A stretch of DNA of 32,216 nucleotides from Alphaproteobacteria bacterium (GCA_022826185.1 JAJDVH010000087.1:1-32216); one strand, 5' to 3'. Shown: positions 1 to 10,051, counted from the first letter of the stretch. The notes: generated by a model from the letters alone, not told the origin. Made by a program: numbers and translations.

Positions 1-220
1 CAGGCAAAGGGCGGGACGGGTCCCTGTTTTGCGCGCGTTTCGCGTGGGCGCGCGTGCGGGCGCGGGCGGGTGTCGGCGCCGGCGCGGTTCGCGCACCTGA
101 TTGCGCGCGCGAGACGGCGCACGCACCTCTCGCGCTTGCTCTCGCCGGGGGTTTTTCGGCCCCCAGCCGGTCGCTTTGTGCAGAAACGCCGAAAGGCGGC
201 CCCGGAAGCCGCCTCTCTCT
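1..220 (-). other. Putative transcribed 5' leader running out of the left edge
   Basis: This stretch lies downstream of the minus-strand promoter at about 227-253 and has no convincing coding sequence. Read on the minus strand it holds two hairpins. One has 7-bp arms at 194-200 and 208-214 (AGGCGGC/GCCGCCT) followed by a short T-rich tract. The other has a G5/C5 stem at about 147-165 with an A-rich loop. The rest, to base 1, is extremely GC-rich. Both hairpins are kept in the copy at the right end, where a single-base length difference falls in the loop and the stem survives. That fits a structured leader of a stable-RNA operon, but the mature RNA is outside the window. A stand-alone small RNA is the alternative. 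Confidence 0.35.
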
Positions 221-255
221 ACTTTCATCATACACCATACCGCCAAATGTCAAGC
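89..255 (-). repeat. Left copy of the terminal inverted repeat
   Basis: Bases 89-255 match the reverse complement of 32049-32216 almost base for base. By eye there are about six substitutions and one single-base indel over about 167 bp. Differences cluster near 115-119, in the G/T run near 151, at 178 and near 228-230. The repeat starts at the -35 hexamer of the outward promoter and continues through the leader. The flanks inside the window (256 onward, and before 32049) are not similar, so the repeat boundary coincides with a transcription unit and not with an insertion-sequence end. Confidence 0.9.
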
Positions 256-286
256 TCGTTGCAAAGAATTATTTCAAAAAATGCGA
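222..286 (-). promoter_or_regulatory. Strong outward-facing promoter with AT-rich upstream region
   Basis: On the minus strand there is a perfect TTGACA (253-248), a 15-base spacer and TATGAT (232-227), which matches five of six bases of the -10 consensus. Upstream (about 254-286) is the only markedly A/T-rich patch nearby, resembling an UP element. The spacer is shorter than the usual 16-18 bases. The same arrangement occurs at the right end with TAGAAT as the -10. Perfect -35, UP-like tract and structured leader together resemble rRNA promoters. Confidence 0.55.
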
Positions 287-493
287 ACGAAGCATGGTTT
301 CCTGGCAACGCCGGCGCGCGGCGTTGCGTTTAGAGGACGGCGAGGCTGTGGAGGCGGGCCCGATCGGCTACCATCGGCGGACAAGGGGGGCTGACCGCGA
401 ATAATCCGGCGAGGCGGACTGCCGAAGCTGGATCCGCTGGCCGAAGCCGTCCTCGACGCCCGCGCCGCGCCCGCAAGGAGGAGGTGGAACGCT
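287..493. other. Intergenic stretch before brnA
   Basis: I see no gene that I can support here. No BrnT-like toxin frame precedes the antitoxin. The only clear signal is the purine-rich ribosome binding site AAGGAGGAGG at about 474-483, which serves the gene starting at 494. Confidence 0.4.
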
Positions 494-718
494 ATGAAAG
501 CGCATGAGTTGGACCGCGCATTCGACGGTGCCGAGGATGTGAGCGCGCATGTGGACTGGTCCGGAGCCGGGCGCGTCAATCTCGGGACCAGGCGGGTCAA
601 TGTGGACTTTCCGGCCTGGGTGGTCGCCGCCCTCGACCGGCAGGCGAGGCTGCACGGCGTTCCCCGGCAGTCGCTCATCAAGCTCTGGATTGCCGACCGG
701 CTGAAAAACCTCGACTGA
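494..718 (+). CDS. BrnA-type antitoxin (CopG/ribbon-helix-helix-like), apparently orphan
   Basis: A 74-residue protein with the layout of BrnA antitoxins: an acidic N-terminal segment (MKAHELDRAFDGAEDVSAH), then RRVNVDFPAWVV (about 33-44) and the helix-turn-helix-like stretch GVPRQSLIKLWIADRL near the C-terminus. In the BrnTA family the antitoxin neutralises the BrnT ribonuclease and represses its own operon. The ATG at 494 follows a very good AAGGAGG site. No BrnT reading frame is visible on either side: upstream is the end repeat, downstream the convergent TcmP gene. It is therefore an orphan here, perhaps left after loss of the toxin, or acting in trans. The family call is by motif recognition. 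Confidence 0.75.
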   Translation: MKAHELDRAFDGAEDVSAHVDWSGAGRVNLGTRRVNVDFPAWVVAALDRQARLHGVPRQSLIKLWIADRLKNLD

Positions 719-774
719 GCCCGCACCGCTGGAAGCGGGGACGCCGGGGAAAAGGAACGACGAAGGCGGAAACG

Positions 775-1919
775 CTAAGCGGGAAAGATCCGTGTTGCAG
801 GAAGCGGCGTTCGCTTGCGTGGGGGTAAATCGAATTCAAGCCGTCCGGCTCTGCGAAGCGCGACTGCGATCTTGTTTAAATCAGTAGTCCGAACCGGGAC
901 CAGTTCCATCACCATGCCTGTCAGTTTTTCAAACTCGATGCCGGGTGTCTGACTTACGATACGACGCAACATCTCAGTGGCGCGTTCGATGTGCGTTGGA
1001 CAGCCGACGCCAGCGCGCTTCGCTTCGATCCCAATGAGCTGGCTGTTCGGAAAAAGGAAAGGCTGTCCACTCTCCTCGACTGCAATGCTTTGCCGGGTCG
1101 AAACGGCTTCCGTCTCCACTTTTTTCTGAACCGTCCGAAACACTTCTACCCCTAAGACATGATGTGTGCCGAGCAGCAGGCGCATTTTCACCCGATGGTC
1201 CCTCGGTCGCAATATGTCCATTTCCGGTAAATAAGTCGCGACGCCGGCCTCCTTCATTTTCTTTTTCAGCAAGTGAAGAATTTTCCTTTCGTTGGACCAA
1301 TCATCAGGCAAATCGAGAAATTCTTGCTTCCAGGCCGGATCGGCGAGAAAACGGCCGATAGACTCCGATACTCCTTCCCATCCGGCATGTCGATTGATGT
1401 CCTCTGCCATGAAGTTGAAAAGGAATTCGCCGTTAAGGTTCCTTAGGAAGGAGAAAACCTTCTCCGACTCTATGTTCCAGCCCGTAGGGTCGATGAAGGT
1501 GAAGGTAAAGCCGCCACCACAAGCGGCACCGATTTCGTCTATATTGTCCTCGAACGACCCTTGGAAAACTTGGATATCGAACTCCTGCCTCTCGGCAGCA
1601 AATTGACGAAGCCGGACGAACGATTCCGGGTTTCGTTCACAGAACCGATACCGTATCCGGAGGCCGGCGCGACCCATTTTCGTCAATTGCCGTCGAACCG
1701 TCTCCAGCGTTTCAAGTGCTTGCGAGAAGGAAGCATCCGAAAAGTCATTGCGGTCCGATACACGCCATGGACCGGCGAACGCATCCACGAAATTGAAAAC
1801 GGGCGCCCCTCGTCGCGGTTGGAGAAGTTTGTAGGCTGCGGATTCAAGATACTTATTTAGGAAAACATGCTTGATATAGGACTGTTCTCGCCGTTGATAG
1901 TGTTCGATCTGAGGCTGCA

Positions 1920-1920
<1 letters not shown>
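775..1920 (-). CDS. tcmP: Three-Cys-motif partner protein TcmP
   Basis: A 381-residue protein recognised as TcmP, named for its association with a 'three-Cys-motif' protein, which is exactly what lies upstream here. It opens with an aromatic/basic helix (HYQRREQSYIKHVF), followed by VDAFAGPW (about 45-52) and FIDPTGW (about 142-148). These resemble the SAM-binding and catalytic motifs of Rossmann-fold methyltransferases, so a methyltransferase role is plausible but unproven. The ATG at 1920 is preferred over the TTG one codon earlier because it forms a TGATG stop/start junction with the upstream gene, implying translational coupling. The gene is visibly less GC-rich than the rest of the window (many A/T-rich stretches, e.g. 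1200-1300), a sign of horizontal acquisition. Biological role unknown. Confidence 0.85.
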
Positions 1921-2687
<767 letters not shown>

Positions 2688-2743
2688 GCCGCCCCCTTGC
2701 AGATCGCGCTGCTGATTCCTTCTTTGTTCCAGAATATCCACAG

Positions 2744-2772
2744 AAAAGCCCGGCGCAAGCAGTTTTCGGGCT
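2744..2772 (-). terminator. Probable intrinsic terminator after parE
   Basis: On the minus strand AGCCCG (2772-2767) pairs with CGGGCT (2752-2747) around a 14-base loop, followed by a short T run. It sits about 55 bases past the parE stop and just upstream of the three-Cys cassette, so it would separate the housekeeping block from the accessory operon. The stem is short and the T tract brief. Confidence 0.45.
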
Positions 2773-2825
2773 GCGGCTTATTTTTTCTTCGGCGGCGGAG
2801 CCTGTGTGCGGAGACCGGAAGCCGC

Positions 2826-4784
2826 TCAGACGTCCAGTTCGCCGGCGAATGTGGCGTTTTCCTGGATGAAGGCGAGGCGGTGGCGGGGGTTGCGGCCCAT
2901 CAGCCGCTCCACCGTTTCCAGCGATTCCTCCGGCTCCAGTTCGACGCGCAGCAGGCTTCGCGCGCCGGGGTCCATGGTGGTTTCCCGAAGCTGGCCGGGC
3001 GGCATCTCGCCGAGGCCCTTGAAGCGCGAGACCTCGACCTTGCGCTTGCCCTTGAAGACGGAGTCCATCAGTTCGACCCGGTGGGCGTCGTCGCGGGCAT
3101 AGGCCGTGGTGCCGCCCGCGCTCAGCCGGTAGAGCGGCGGACGCGCGAGGTAGAGGTGTCCGTTTGCGATCAGGCCCGGCATCTCGCGCAGGAAATAGGT
3201 CATCAGCAGCGAGGCGATGTGGGCGCCGTCCACATCCGCGTCGGTCATGATGATGATCCGGTCGTAGCGCAGGTCCTCGTCGCAATAGGACTCGCCCGTG
3301 CCGCAGCCGAGCGCAAGCTGGAGGTCCGCGATCTCGCGGTTGGCGCGCAGCTTGTCGTCCGTGGCGCTGGCGACATTCAGGATCTTGCCGCGCAAGGGCA
3401 GGATCGCCTGCGTCTCGCGCTGGCGCGCCTGCTTGGCGGACCCGCCGGCGGAATCGCCCTCGACCAGGAAGATTTCCGTGCCGCCGCGCTCGCGCCGGGA
3501 GCAGTCGGTCAGCTTGCCGGGCAGGCGCGCGCGCCGGTTGCCGTTCGCCTTGCGCTTGCGGTCGCGCTCCTCGCGCCGGCGCTGGCGGTCCTCCGCGCGC
3601 TCCACGGCGAAGGCCGCGACCGCGTCCGCAGCGCCGGTGTCGGCGGCGAGCCAGTGGTCGAAGCGGTCCTTGATCGTCAGCTCGACCATGCGCTGCGTCT
3701 CGGGGCTTTCCAGCTTTTCCTTGGTCTGGCCCTGGAATTGCGGGTTGCGGATGAAGACGGACAGCATGACGCCGGCGCCGCCGATGGCGTCGTCGGCATT
3801 GATCCTGCCGACCTTGCGGTTGCCGACGCGCTCGCCGTGGGCGCGCAGGCCGCGCATCAGCGCCTGCCTGAGGCCGGCCTCGTGGCTGCCGCCCAGCGCC
3901 GTCGGGATCGTGTTGCAATAGGTGTGGGAGAAGCCCTCTCCGTCCGCGAGCCAGGCGATGGCCCACTCGACCCGCCCGCCGCCATCGGGGAAATCGGCCT
4001 GCCCGGCGAAGGCCCGGTCGGCGATGCGCCCCCGTTCCCCGGTGGACAGGTCCAGGAAATCCGCGAGGCCGCCGGGAAAGTGCAGCTCGGCCTCCGCCGG
4101 CACATCGGAGTCCGCCGGCAGCCGCTGCGGGTCGCAGTTCCAGACGATGCGGATGCCGGCGAACAGGCAGGCCTTGGAGCGGGCCATGCGGAACAGCCGC
4201 TCGGGCCGGAACCGGGCGGCCTTGCCGAATATCCCGGGGTCCGGCCGGAAGCGCACCGCGGTGCCGCGCCGGTTGCGGGAAATCCCGACCTTCTCCAGCG
4301 GCGAGACCGGCTCGCCCCGGGCATAGCTCTGCCGCCACAGGATGCGGTCCCGCGCCACCTCGACGACGAGTTCGGCCGCCAGCGCATTGACGACCGAGAC
4401 GCCGACGCCATGCAGGCCGCCGGCCGCGCGGTAGGCCCTCTCGTCGAATTTCGCGCCGGAGTGGAGCGTCGTCAGGATGACTTCCAGCGCCGACCGGCCC
4501 TCGAACTTGGGGTGCGGGTCCACCGGGATGCCGCGCCCGTTGTCGCGCACCTCGACCCAGCCTTCGCCGTCCAGCGAGAACTCGATGCGGTCCGCATGGC
4601 CGGCGATCGCCTCGTCCATGGCGTTGTCGAGCAGCTCGGCGGCAAGGTGGTGCAGCCCGGTCTCGTCGGTCGAGCCGATATACATGCCGGGCCGCCGCCG
4701 CACCGGCTCCAGACCCTCGAGGACCTCGACATGCTCGGCGGTATAGGCGCTGTCGATCGCGGCTTGCTGGAAGAGGTTGGCCAT
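2826..4784 (-). CDS. parE: DNA topoisomerase IV subunit B
   Basis: A 652-residue type IIA topoisomerase ATPase subunit, which with ParC decatenates daughter chromosomes. The GHKL ATPase domain shows EGLEPVRRRPGMYIGS, ELLDNAMDEA, DNGRGIPV and GGLHGVGVSVVNALA. The TOPRIM domain has FLVEGDSAGGSAKQARQRE (around residue 437) and MTDADVDGAHI, and the C-terminus has RFKGLGEMPPGQL. Length, the MANLF start and the absence of the large GyrB insertion fit ParE and not GyrB. The ATG at 4784 starts the conserved N-terminus. It lies 49 bases after trpE on the same strand, so the two may be co-transcribed. Confidence 0.93.
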   Translation of the reverse strand: MANLFQQAAIDSAYTAEHVEVLEGLEPVRRRPGMYIGSTDETGLHHLAAELLDNAMDEAIAGHADRIEFSLDGEGWVEVRDNGRGIPVDPHPKFEGRSALEVILTTLHSGAKFDERAYRAAGGLHGVGVSVVNALAAELVVEVARDRILWRQSYARGEPVSPLEKVGISRNRRGTAVRFRPDPGIFGKAARFRPERLFRMARSKACLFAGIRIVWNCDPQRLPADSDVPAEAELHFPGGLADFLDLSTGERGRIADRAFAGQADFPDGGGRVEWAIAWLADGEGFSHTYCNTIPTALGGSHEAGLRQALMRGLRAHGERVGNRKVGRINADDAIGGAGVMLSVFIRNPQFQGQTKEKLESPETQRMVELTIKDRFDHWLAADTGAADAVAAFAVERAEDRQRRREERDRKRKANGNRRARLPGKLTDCSRRERGGTEIFLVEGDSAGGSAKQARQRETQAILPLRGKILNVASATDDKLRANREIADLQLALGCGTGESYCDEDLRYDRIIIMTDADVDGAHIASLLMTYFLREMPGLIANGHLYLARPPLYRLSAGGTTAYARDDAHRVELMDSVFKGKRKVEVSRFKGLGEMPPGQLRETTMDPGARSLLRVELEPEESLETVERLMGRNPRHRLAFIQENATFAGELDV

Positions 4785-4833
4785 GCGCCTGCGTTCGGGA
4801 GGAAACGATCTCGCCCTTGGCCTACTACCGATT

Positions 4834-6387
4834 CTAGCCGGGGTTCAACGCCGAATCGGGGAGGTTCGCGCCCGGAGGGGGCGCATGGCTCGCAAACCGC
4901 ACCGCTTCCTCCGCCGCGCGCATCAGCGCCCGCGCCTTGTCCCAGCTCTCGCGATATTCCATCTCCGGGTCGCTGTCGGCCACGACGCCGACGCCCGTCT
5001 GCACGTAAAGCACCTCGTCCTTCACCAGCGCCGTGCGCAGCGCAATGCAGGTGTCCATCGAGCCGTCCGCGGCGAAATAGCCGATGCAGCCGGCATAGAT
5101 GCCGCGCTTCTCCGGCTCCAGCTCGTCGATGATTTCCATGGCGCGCACCTTCGGCGCGCCGGACACGGTGCCGGCCGGAAAGCCCGCGACCAGGGCGCCG
5201 ATGGCGTCGTAGCGCTCGTCGAGATCGCCCTGCACCTCGGAGCCGATATGCATGACATGGGAGTAGTATTCGATCTCGAACTGCTCGGTCACTTCCACGC
5301 TGCCGATGCGGCTGACCCGCCCGACATCGTTGCGGGCGAGGTCCAGCAGCATCAGGTGCTCGGCCACCTCCTTCGGGTCGCTCAGCAATTCGGCCGCAAG
5401 CAGGCGGTCTTCCGCAGCGTCCCGGCCCCGCGGACGGGTTCCGGCCAGCGGCCGGATGGTGACGCGCCCGTCGCGGACCCTCACGAGGATTTCCGGGCTG
5501 GAGCCGACGATGGAAAAGGCGCCGAAATCGAGGTGGAACAGGAAGGGCGACGGGTTGAGGCGGCGAAGCGCCCGGTAGAGCGCGAAGGGCGGCAGCGAGA
5601 AGTCGATGGAGAAGCGCTGCGCCGGCACGATCTGGAAGGCGTCGCCGGCATGGATGTAGTCGCGCGCCGTCTCGACGACCTCGTGGAAGCGCTCCCTGGT
5701 CATGTTCGAGCGCGGCGTGCCGTCGGGGAGCGCGGCGGGCGCGCTCTCGCGGCGGTCGACGGCGGCGCCTTCGAGGTCGGCCAGGGCGACCGCCAGCCGT
5801 TCCTCGGCGTGCAGCCACGCCGTTTCGGCCGTCAGGCCGTCCTCCGGCCAGACCGGCGTCACCAGGGTGATCCGGTCCTCGATGAGGTCGAAGACGGCCA
5901 TGATGGTGGGGCGCAGGAACAGCCCGTCCGGAATGCCGACCGGGTCGGGCGGCTCGTCGGGCAGATGCTCCATGAGCCGCACCATGTCGTATCCCATGTA
6001 GCCGACCAGCGCGGCCGCCATCGGCGGCAGGCCGTCGGGCAGGTCGTCGATGCGGCACTCCTCGATCAGGTCGCGCAGCGAGTCGAGCGCGCCCTTGCCG
6101 CACGGCTGGAACCGGTCCGGATCGTCGAGCGCGCGCCGGTTGATCTCGGCCTCGTCGCCCCGGCAGCGCCAGACGATGTCCGGGTCGCGGCCGATGAACG
6201 AGTAGCGTCCGCGAATGGCGCCGCCCTCGACGGACTCGAGCAGGAAACAGTTGGACCGCCCCGCGGACAGCTTGATCATCGCCGACACGGGGGTTTCCAG
6301 GTCCGCCACCAGGGTGGTCCAGACGAGTTGCGGCCGGCCGGACTCGTAGCGGGCCTGGAAGGCGGGAAAGTCGCCGGGCTCGATCAT
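4834..6387 (-). CDS. trpE: Anthranilate synthase component I
   Basis: A 517-residue TrpE, which converts chorismate with ammonia or glutamine-derived ammonia to anthranilate, the first step of tryptophan synthesis. Visible blocks are the N-terminal CFLLES motif of the tryptophan feedback site, IRPLAGTRPRGRD, LDLARNDVGRV, HVMHIGSEVQG and the chorismate-site stretch FPAGTVSGAPKVRAMEIID. There is no fused glutaminase domain, so a separate TrpG is expected, but none is in the window. ATG 6387 lies 24 bases after the stop of the upstream foldase gene with a purine-rich stretch before it. The ppiD-trpE order is familiar in alphaproteobacteria, whereas parE as the next gene in place of trpG is less usual. 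Confidence 0.93.
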   Translation of the reverse strand: MIEPGDFPAFQARYESGRPQLVWTTLVADLETPVSAMIKLSAGRSNCFLLESVEGGAIRGRYSFIGRDPDIVWRCRGDEAEINRRALDDPDRFQPCGKGALDSLRDLIEECRIDDLPDGLPPMAAALVGYMGYDMVRLMEHLPDEPPDPVGIPDGLFLRPTIMAVFDLIEDRITLVTPVWPEDGLTAETAWLHAEERLAVALADLEGAAVDRRESAPAALPDGTPRSNMTRERFHEVVETARDYIHAGDAFQIVPAQRFSIDFSLPPFALYRALRRLNPSPFLFHLDFGAFSIVGSSPEILVRVRDGRVTIRPLAGTRPRGRDAAEDRLLAAELLSDPKEVAEHLMLLDLARNDVGRVSRIGSVEVTEQFEIEYYSHVMHIGSEVQGDLDERYDAIGALVAGFPAGTVSGAPKVRAMEIIDELEPEKRGIYAGCIGYFAADGSMDTCIALRTALVKDEVLYVQTGVGVVADSDPEMEYRESWDKARALMRAAEEAVRFASHAPPPGANLPDSALNPG

Positions 6388-6411
6388 TGCTGGCGGTATC
6401 CGGTCTTCCGG

Positions 6412-8271
6412 TCAGTTGAACTGGGCGAGCAGGTCGCTGTTGATCGCGACCCCGAACCTGTCCTGAAGCGCAGCGTGGAATTGCTGCCGGACATCCGCCG
6501 CCATTTCGGCCGAAAGCTGCTCCCTGATCGCCTCGATCTCCTGCTCGGAGTAGGGCGGGGGCTCGATCCCCTCGACGACCGCGACCGTATAGCCGTCGGC
6601 GGCCCGCGCCACCACGGTCTCGGAGCGGTCGGCCGCGAACACCGCCTCGACAACCGCCCCGGACAGGCCGATCTCCGGATCGCTGTCCGTGCGGGCGAAG
6701 GATCCCGTCTGCTCCACCGCGAGCCCGCCGGCGACGGATGCGGGCGTCCGGCCCTCCCGCAGCCGGGCCGCCAGCGCATCCGCCCGCGCCTTCGCCGCTT
6801 CGTCGAGCCGCTCGGCGCGCCAGGCTTCCAGCACCAGCGGCTTCGCTTCCTCGAACGGGCGCACGGCAGGCGGTGTCTCGCCTTCCACCCGGAGCACGAA
6901 ATAGCCCCCGTCCCCGAGCTCGCCGAGAAGGCTGTCCTCGCCCGCGGGCGTCGAGAAGGCCGTCCGCAGGAAATTCGGCTCCGCCGGCAGGCCTTCCGGC
7001 TGCTCGCCGGCGCGGTCCCGCCCGGAAGCGTCCACCGCTTCGATCGTCAACAGGGGCAGGTCGAGCGCGCGCGCCGCATCCTCGAATGTCGCGCCGCCGC
7101 CCAGATGGTCGTCCAGGTCGTTGGCAAGGTCCGCCAGCCGCTCTATCGCGATCTCGCGCGCAACCTCCCTGTGCAGCCCCTCGCGCACGTCCTCGAACGG
7201 GATCACCCTTTCCTCGCTGGACTGGTCGACGGCGAGCACATGCCAGCCGAGCGGCGTCTCCACCGGGCCGGTCACGCCGTCTCCCGCCAGGGAGAACACC
7301 GCATCGGCGAGCGCGGCCTGCGGCAACTGGCTGCGCGAAACCGGGCCGAGGTCGCTGACCGTCTTGCCGGCGGCCCCGGCAGCCGTTTCCAGTTCGGCGC
7401 CGGTTGCGAGCTGCCCCATGAAATCCTGCGCGCTCGCACCGTCGTCGAACAGCACCTGGCGGACGCGCCGCGTCGCCGGCACGGTGAAGTCGGCGATGCG
7501 CGCCTCGTAGGCGTCCCGCACGGCGGCCGGGTCGGCCTCGACCCGGTCCAGCCACCGGTCGGGATCGAGCACGATCGCCGTCACGGCCCGGTATGCGGGC
7601 GCCATGAAGGCGTCCCGGTTTTCTTCATGCCAGGCGCGCAATTCCGCATCGCCGGGCCCGTCGGGAAGCGCCGTGTCCTCCGGGACGCGGATCAGCACCG
7701 CCTTGCGGGTCTCGTTGCGGTAGCGGAAAACGGCCTCGGCCATGCTCCGGGACGCCTGTACGGGGCGGCCGACGGACCGGTCGACCTGGCGTCTCGTTAT
7801 GTCGCGGCGGAGCATGGCGACGAACTCGCCCTCGCTCAGCCCGTTGGTCAGCAGGACGCGCTCGAACAGCGCGCGGTCGAACCCGCCGAGGCGTCCGCCG
7901 AAATTCGGGTCTTCCTCGATGGCGCGGCGCACCTGCCCGTCCCCGACCGCAAGGCCGAGCCGGCCGGCCTCGAGCTCGACCAGCCGGCGCCGGACCGCCG
8001 CCTGCAGCACCTGCTCCGGCAAACCCAGCTGCACGGCCAGTTCCGGCGAGACATTGCCGCCGAAGCGCCGGCGCCAGTCATTGAACTGGCGGGAATATTC
8101 GCGCCTGAATTCCTCGGCGCCGATCTCGGATTCGCCGACCGTCGCCACCGCGTCCTCCACCTCCGGTGACAGATAGTCCCCGACGCCCCAGGCCGCGAAG
8201 CTCAGGATCAGCAGGGCGAAGAGGATTTTGGCGAGCCAGGAGGCGGCGCCTTTTCGGAGCGAGGTCAGCAT
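6412..8271 (-). CDS. ppiD: PpiD-like periplasmic peptidyl-prolyl isomerase/chaperone
   Basis: A 619-residue protein with one N-terminal membrane anchor (about residues 13-30, LAKILFALLILSFAAWGVG) and a periplasmic body. A SurA/PpiD-type N-terminal chaperone region (residues 35-200) is followed by a parvulin-like region with RRVRQVLF, GDGVTGPVETPLGWHVLAV and a C-terminal helical part. PpiD-type proteins assist folding of exported and outer-membrane proteins at the SecYEG exit. The order anchor, SurA_N, rotamase, C-terminal helix and the length fit PpiD. Whether the isomerase site is active cannot be judged. It lies immediately upstream of trpE, with a 24-base gap. Confidence 0.8.
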   Translation of the reverse strand: MLTSLRKGAASWLAKILFALLILSFAAWGVGDYLSPEVEDAVATVGESEIGAEEFRREYSRQFNDWRRRFGGNVSPELAVQLGLPEQVLQAAVRRRLVELEAGRLGLAVGDGQVRRAIEEDPNFGGRLGGFDRALFERVLLTNGLSEGEFVAMLRRDITRRQVDRSVGRPVQASRSMAEAVFRYRNETRKAVLIRVPEDTALPDGPGDAELRAWHEENRDAFMAPAYRAVTAIVLDPDRWLDRVEADPAAVRDAYEARIADFTVPATRRVRQVLFDDGASAQDFMGQLATGAELETAAGAAGKTVSDLGPVSRSQLPQAALADAVFSLAGDGVTGPVETPLGWHVLAVDQSSEERVIPFEDVREGLHREVAREIAIERLADLANDLDDHLGGGATFEDAARALDLPLLTIEAVDASGRDRAGEQPEGLPAEPNFLRTAFSTPAGEDSLLGELGDGGYFVLRVEGETPPAVRPFEEAKPLVLEAWRAERLDEAAKARADALAARLREGRTPASVAGGLAVEQTGSFARTDSDPEIGLSGAVVEAVFAADRSETVVARAADGYTVAVVEGIEPPPYSEQEIEAIREQLSAEMAADVRQQFHAALQDRFGVAINSDLLAQFN

Positions 8272-8364
8272 GGGCAGGCCGGGCCGGTGGGAAGAAGCCG
8301 CGCATCATAGGCAGCCGCCCATATGCCTGCAACGCGCCGGTGCGGCGCCGGCCGCCAAGGGCGG

Positions 8365-10035
8365 TCAGGGCACGCCGACGGCGATATCCAGCAGCGCCTG
8401 CCGGCCTTCCCCGGTGACGGTCTCGATGGCGCGGGAGAGCGCGCCGGGCAGCGCCTCCGGGTCCTCCACGCGCTCCCCGTGCCCGCCGCTCGCCTGCATG
8501 ACGAGATCGTAGCGCGGCGCAGGCTCCAGCGAGGTCAGCGGCATGACATTGGCGCGGCTCGCATGGCCGTCCGGATAGACCGAGAGCGCCGCGCGCCGGA
8601 CGGCGTTGTAGATGCCGTTGTTGAAGACGAGCGTCAGCACCGGCAGACCGAGCGAGGTGCCGGCCTGGTGGCAGGCGACGGGGTTGGCGAACATGTAGGA
8701 GCCGTCGCCGACGCAGGCGACCGCCATGCGCTCCGGCCGGGCCAGCTTCGCGCCCATCGCCGCCGGCAGCCCCCAGCCGAGGCCGCCCGCCAGCGAGCCG
8801 CCGAAATAGCCCAGCGGATCGCGCACGGTGAGCGCCGCCAGCGGCGCGCCCAGCTCGTTGAAGATCATCGCGTCGTCCGGCAGCGCCCGGTCGAGGCAGC
8901 GGGCGACCCAGCCCGGCGACATCGGCTCGGACGCGCCGCCGGCTTCCGCGGCGGCGATGCGCGCCTCCCGCCCTTCGCGGCAGCGGCGGGCGACGGCGTT
9001 GTACCGTCCTTTCGGGGGCGGCCCCATTTCCCCGGCCAGCGCCTCCAGCACCACGGCCGGGTCCCCGGCAATGGCGACATCGGCGGGGAAGCCGCGCATC
9101 GGCACGTCGGAGAACAACGGATCGGCGCCCGCCTGCACCACCTTGCAGCCGGGCGGAATATCCTGCTCGGCAGGCATCCAGGGCACCATCGCGTCCAGCA
9201 CCAGCACGGCGTCGGCGTCCGCGAGCCACGGGCCGGGGTCGAAGCCGCCATGCATGGGGTGGTCGCCCGGCAGCGAGGCGCGGCTCGCCCAGAACTCCAC
9301 CACCGGCATCGCGAACCGTTCGGCGAAATCCGCCAGCACCTGCCAGCCGGCGCCCCGGTTGGCGACGATCAGCGGCCGCTCCGCCGCCGACAGCACGGCC
9401 GCCCCTTCGGCTATCGCCGCCGGGTCCGGCAGGCCCGGAGGCACCGGCTTCTGGCGCGGCTCCGGCGAGAGGCGGAAGCCCGGCAGCGGCTCCGCCATGA
9501 TCTCGCGCGGCATGGTGAAATAGACCGGCCCCCGGGGCGGCGTGGCGGCGACGGCGAGCGCGCGCTCCACCACGGCCTCCAGCTGGTCGGGGAGGCGCAG
9601 CTCGTAGTCCCACTTCACCGCCTCGCGCAGCATCCCCGCCTGGTCGTACATGTCCTGGCCCCAGTGGATGCCGCGGTCGCGCGCGCCCTTGCGGCCCTTT
9701 TCGGTGACGGGCGTGCGCCCGGCGGCCATGAAGATCGGCACATTGTCGCGCCGGGCGTTGATGAGGCCCATCAGCGCGTTGGCGGTGCCAACATTCACAT
9801 GCGCCATGACGGCGGCCATCCGGCCCGACGCCTGCCAGTAGCCGTCCGCCATGCCGACCGCCACGGTCTCATGCACGATGGTGTGGGGCGCGGGGAAGTC
9901 CAGCCCCGTCTCCCCGGCCCGCGCATAGGCCTCGACGATGGGCGCGAAGTCGGTGCCCGGATTGGCGAACAGCACATCGACGCCGCGCGCCTTCAGCAGC
10001 GCCAGATAAGCCTCGGCGACGGTGATTTCGGTCAC
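8365..10035 (-). CDS. Thiamine-diphosphate-dependent enzyme, acetolactate synthase/benzoylformate decarboxylase-like
   Basis: A 556-residue ThDP enzyme of the pyruvate-oxidase/decarboxylase superfamily. The PYR domain has NPGTDFAPIVEAYA and the catalytic glutamate in VHETVAVGMADGY (Glu56). The PP domain has the ThDP/magnesium motif GDGSYMFANP (443 onward) ending in FNN (471-473). The middle domain is present. The substrate is not readable: this branch holds many uncharacterised 'thiamine pyrophosphate-requiring' proteins, not true acetolactate synthases. I chose GTG 10035 because everything before it is an overlap shadow of the upstream VOC gene, which ends 16 bases earlier. It is probably the last gene of a typA-VOC-ThDP operon. 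Confidence 0.85.
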   Translation of the reverse strand: MTEITVAEAYLALLKARGVDVLFANPGTDFAPIVEAYARAGETGLDFPAPHTIVHETVAVGMADGYWQASGRMAAVMAHVNVGTANALMGLINARRDNVPIFMAAGRTPVTEKGRKGARDRGIHWGQDMYDQAGMLREAVKWDYELRLPDQLEAVVERALAVAATPPRGPVYFTMPREIMAEPLPGFRLSPEPRQKPVPPGLPDPAAIAEGAAVLSAAERPLIVANRGAGWQVLADFAERFAMPVVEFWASRASLPGDHPMHGGFDPGPWLADADAVLVLDAMVPWMPAEQDIPPGCKVVQAGADPLFSDVPMRGFPADVAIAGDPAVVLEALAGEMGPPPKGRYNAVARRCREGREARIAAAEAGGASEPMSPGWVARCLDRALPDDAMIFNELGAPLAALTVRDPLGYFGGSLAGGLGWGLPAAMGAKLARPERMAVACVGDGSYMFANPVACHQAGTSLGLPVLTLVFNNGIYNAVRRAALSVYPDGHASRANVMPLTSLEPAPRYDLVMQASGGHGERVEDPEALPGALSRAIETVTGEGRQALLDIAVGVP

Positions 10036-10051
10036 GGCGCGCGCCGCCCGC

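Noticed and set aside
54-404. Small open frames in the left end region
   Set aside because: They overlap the repeat, hairpins and promoter, are arginine/alanine-rich and have no ribosome binding site or recognised family.
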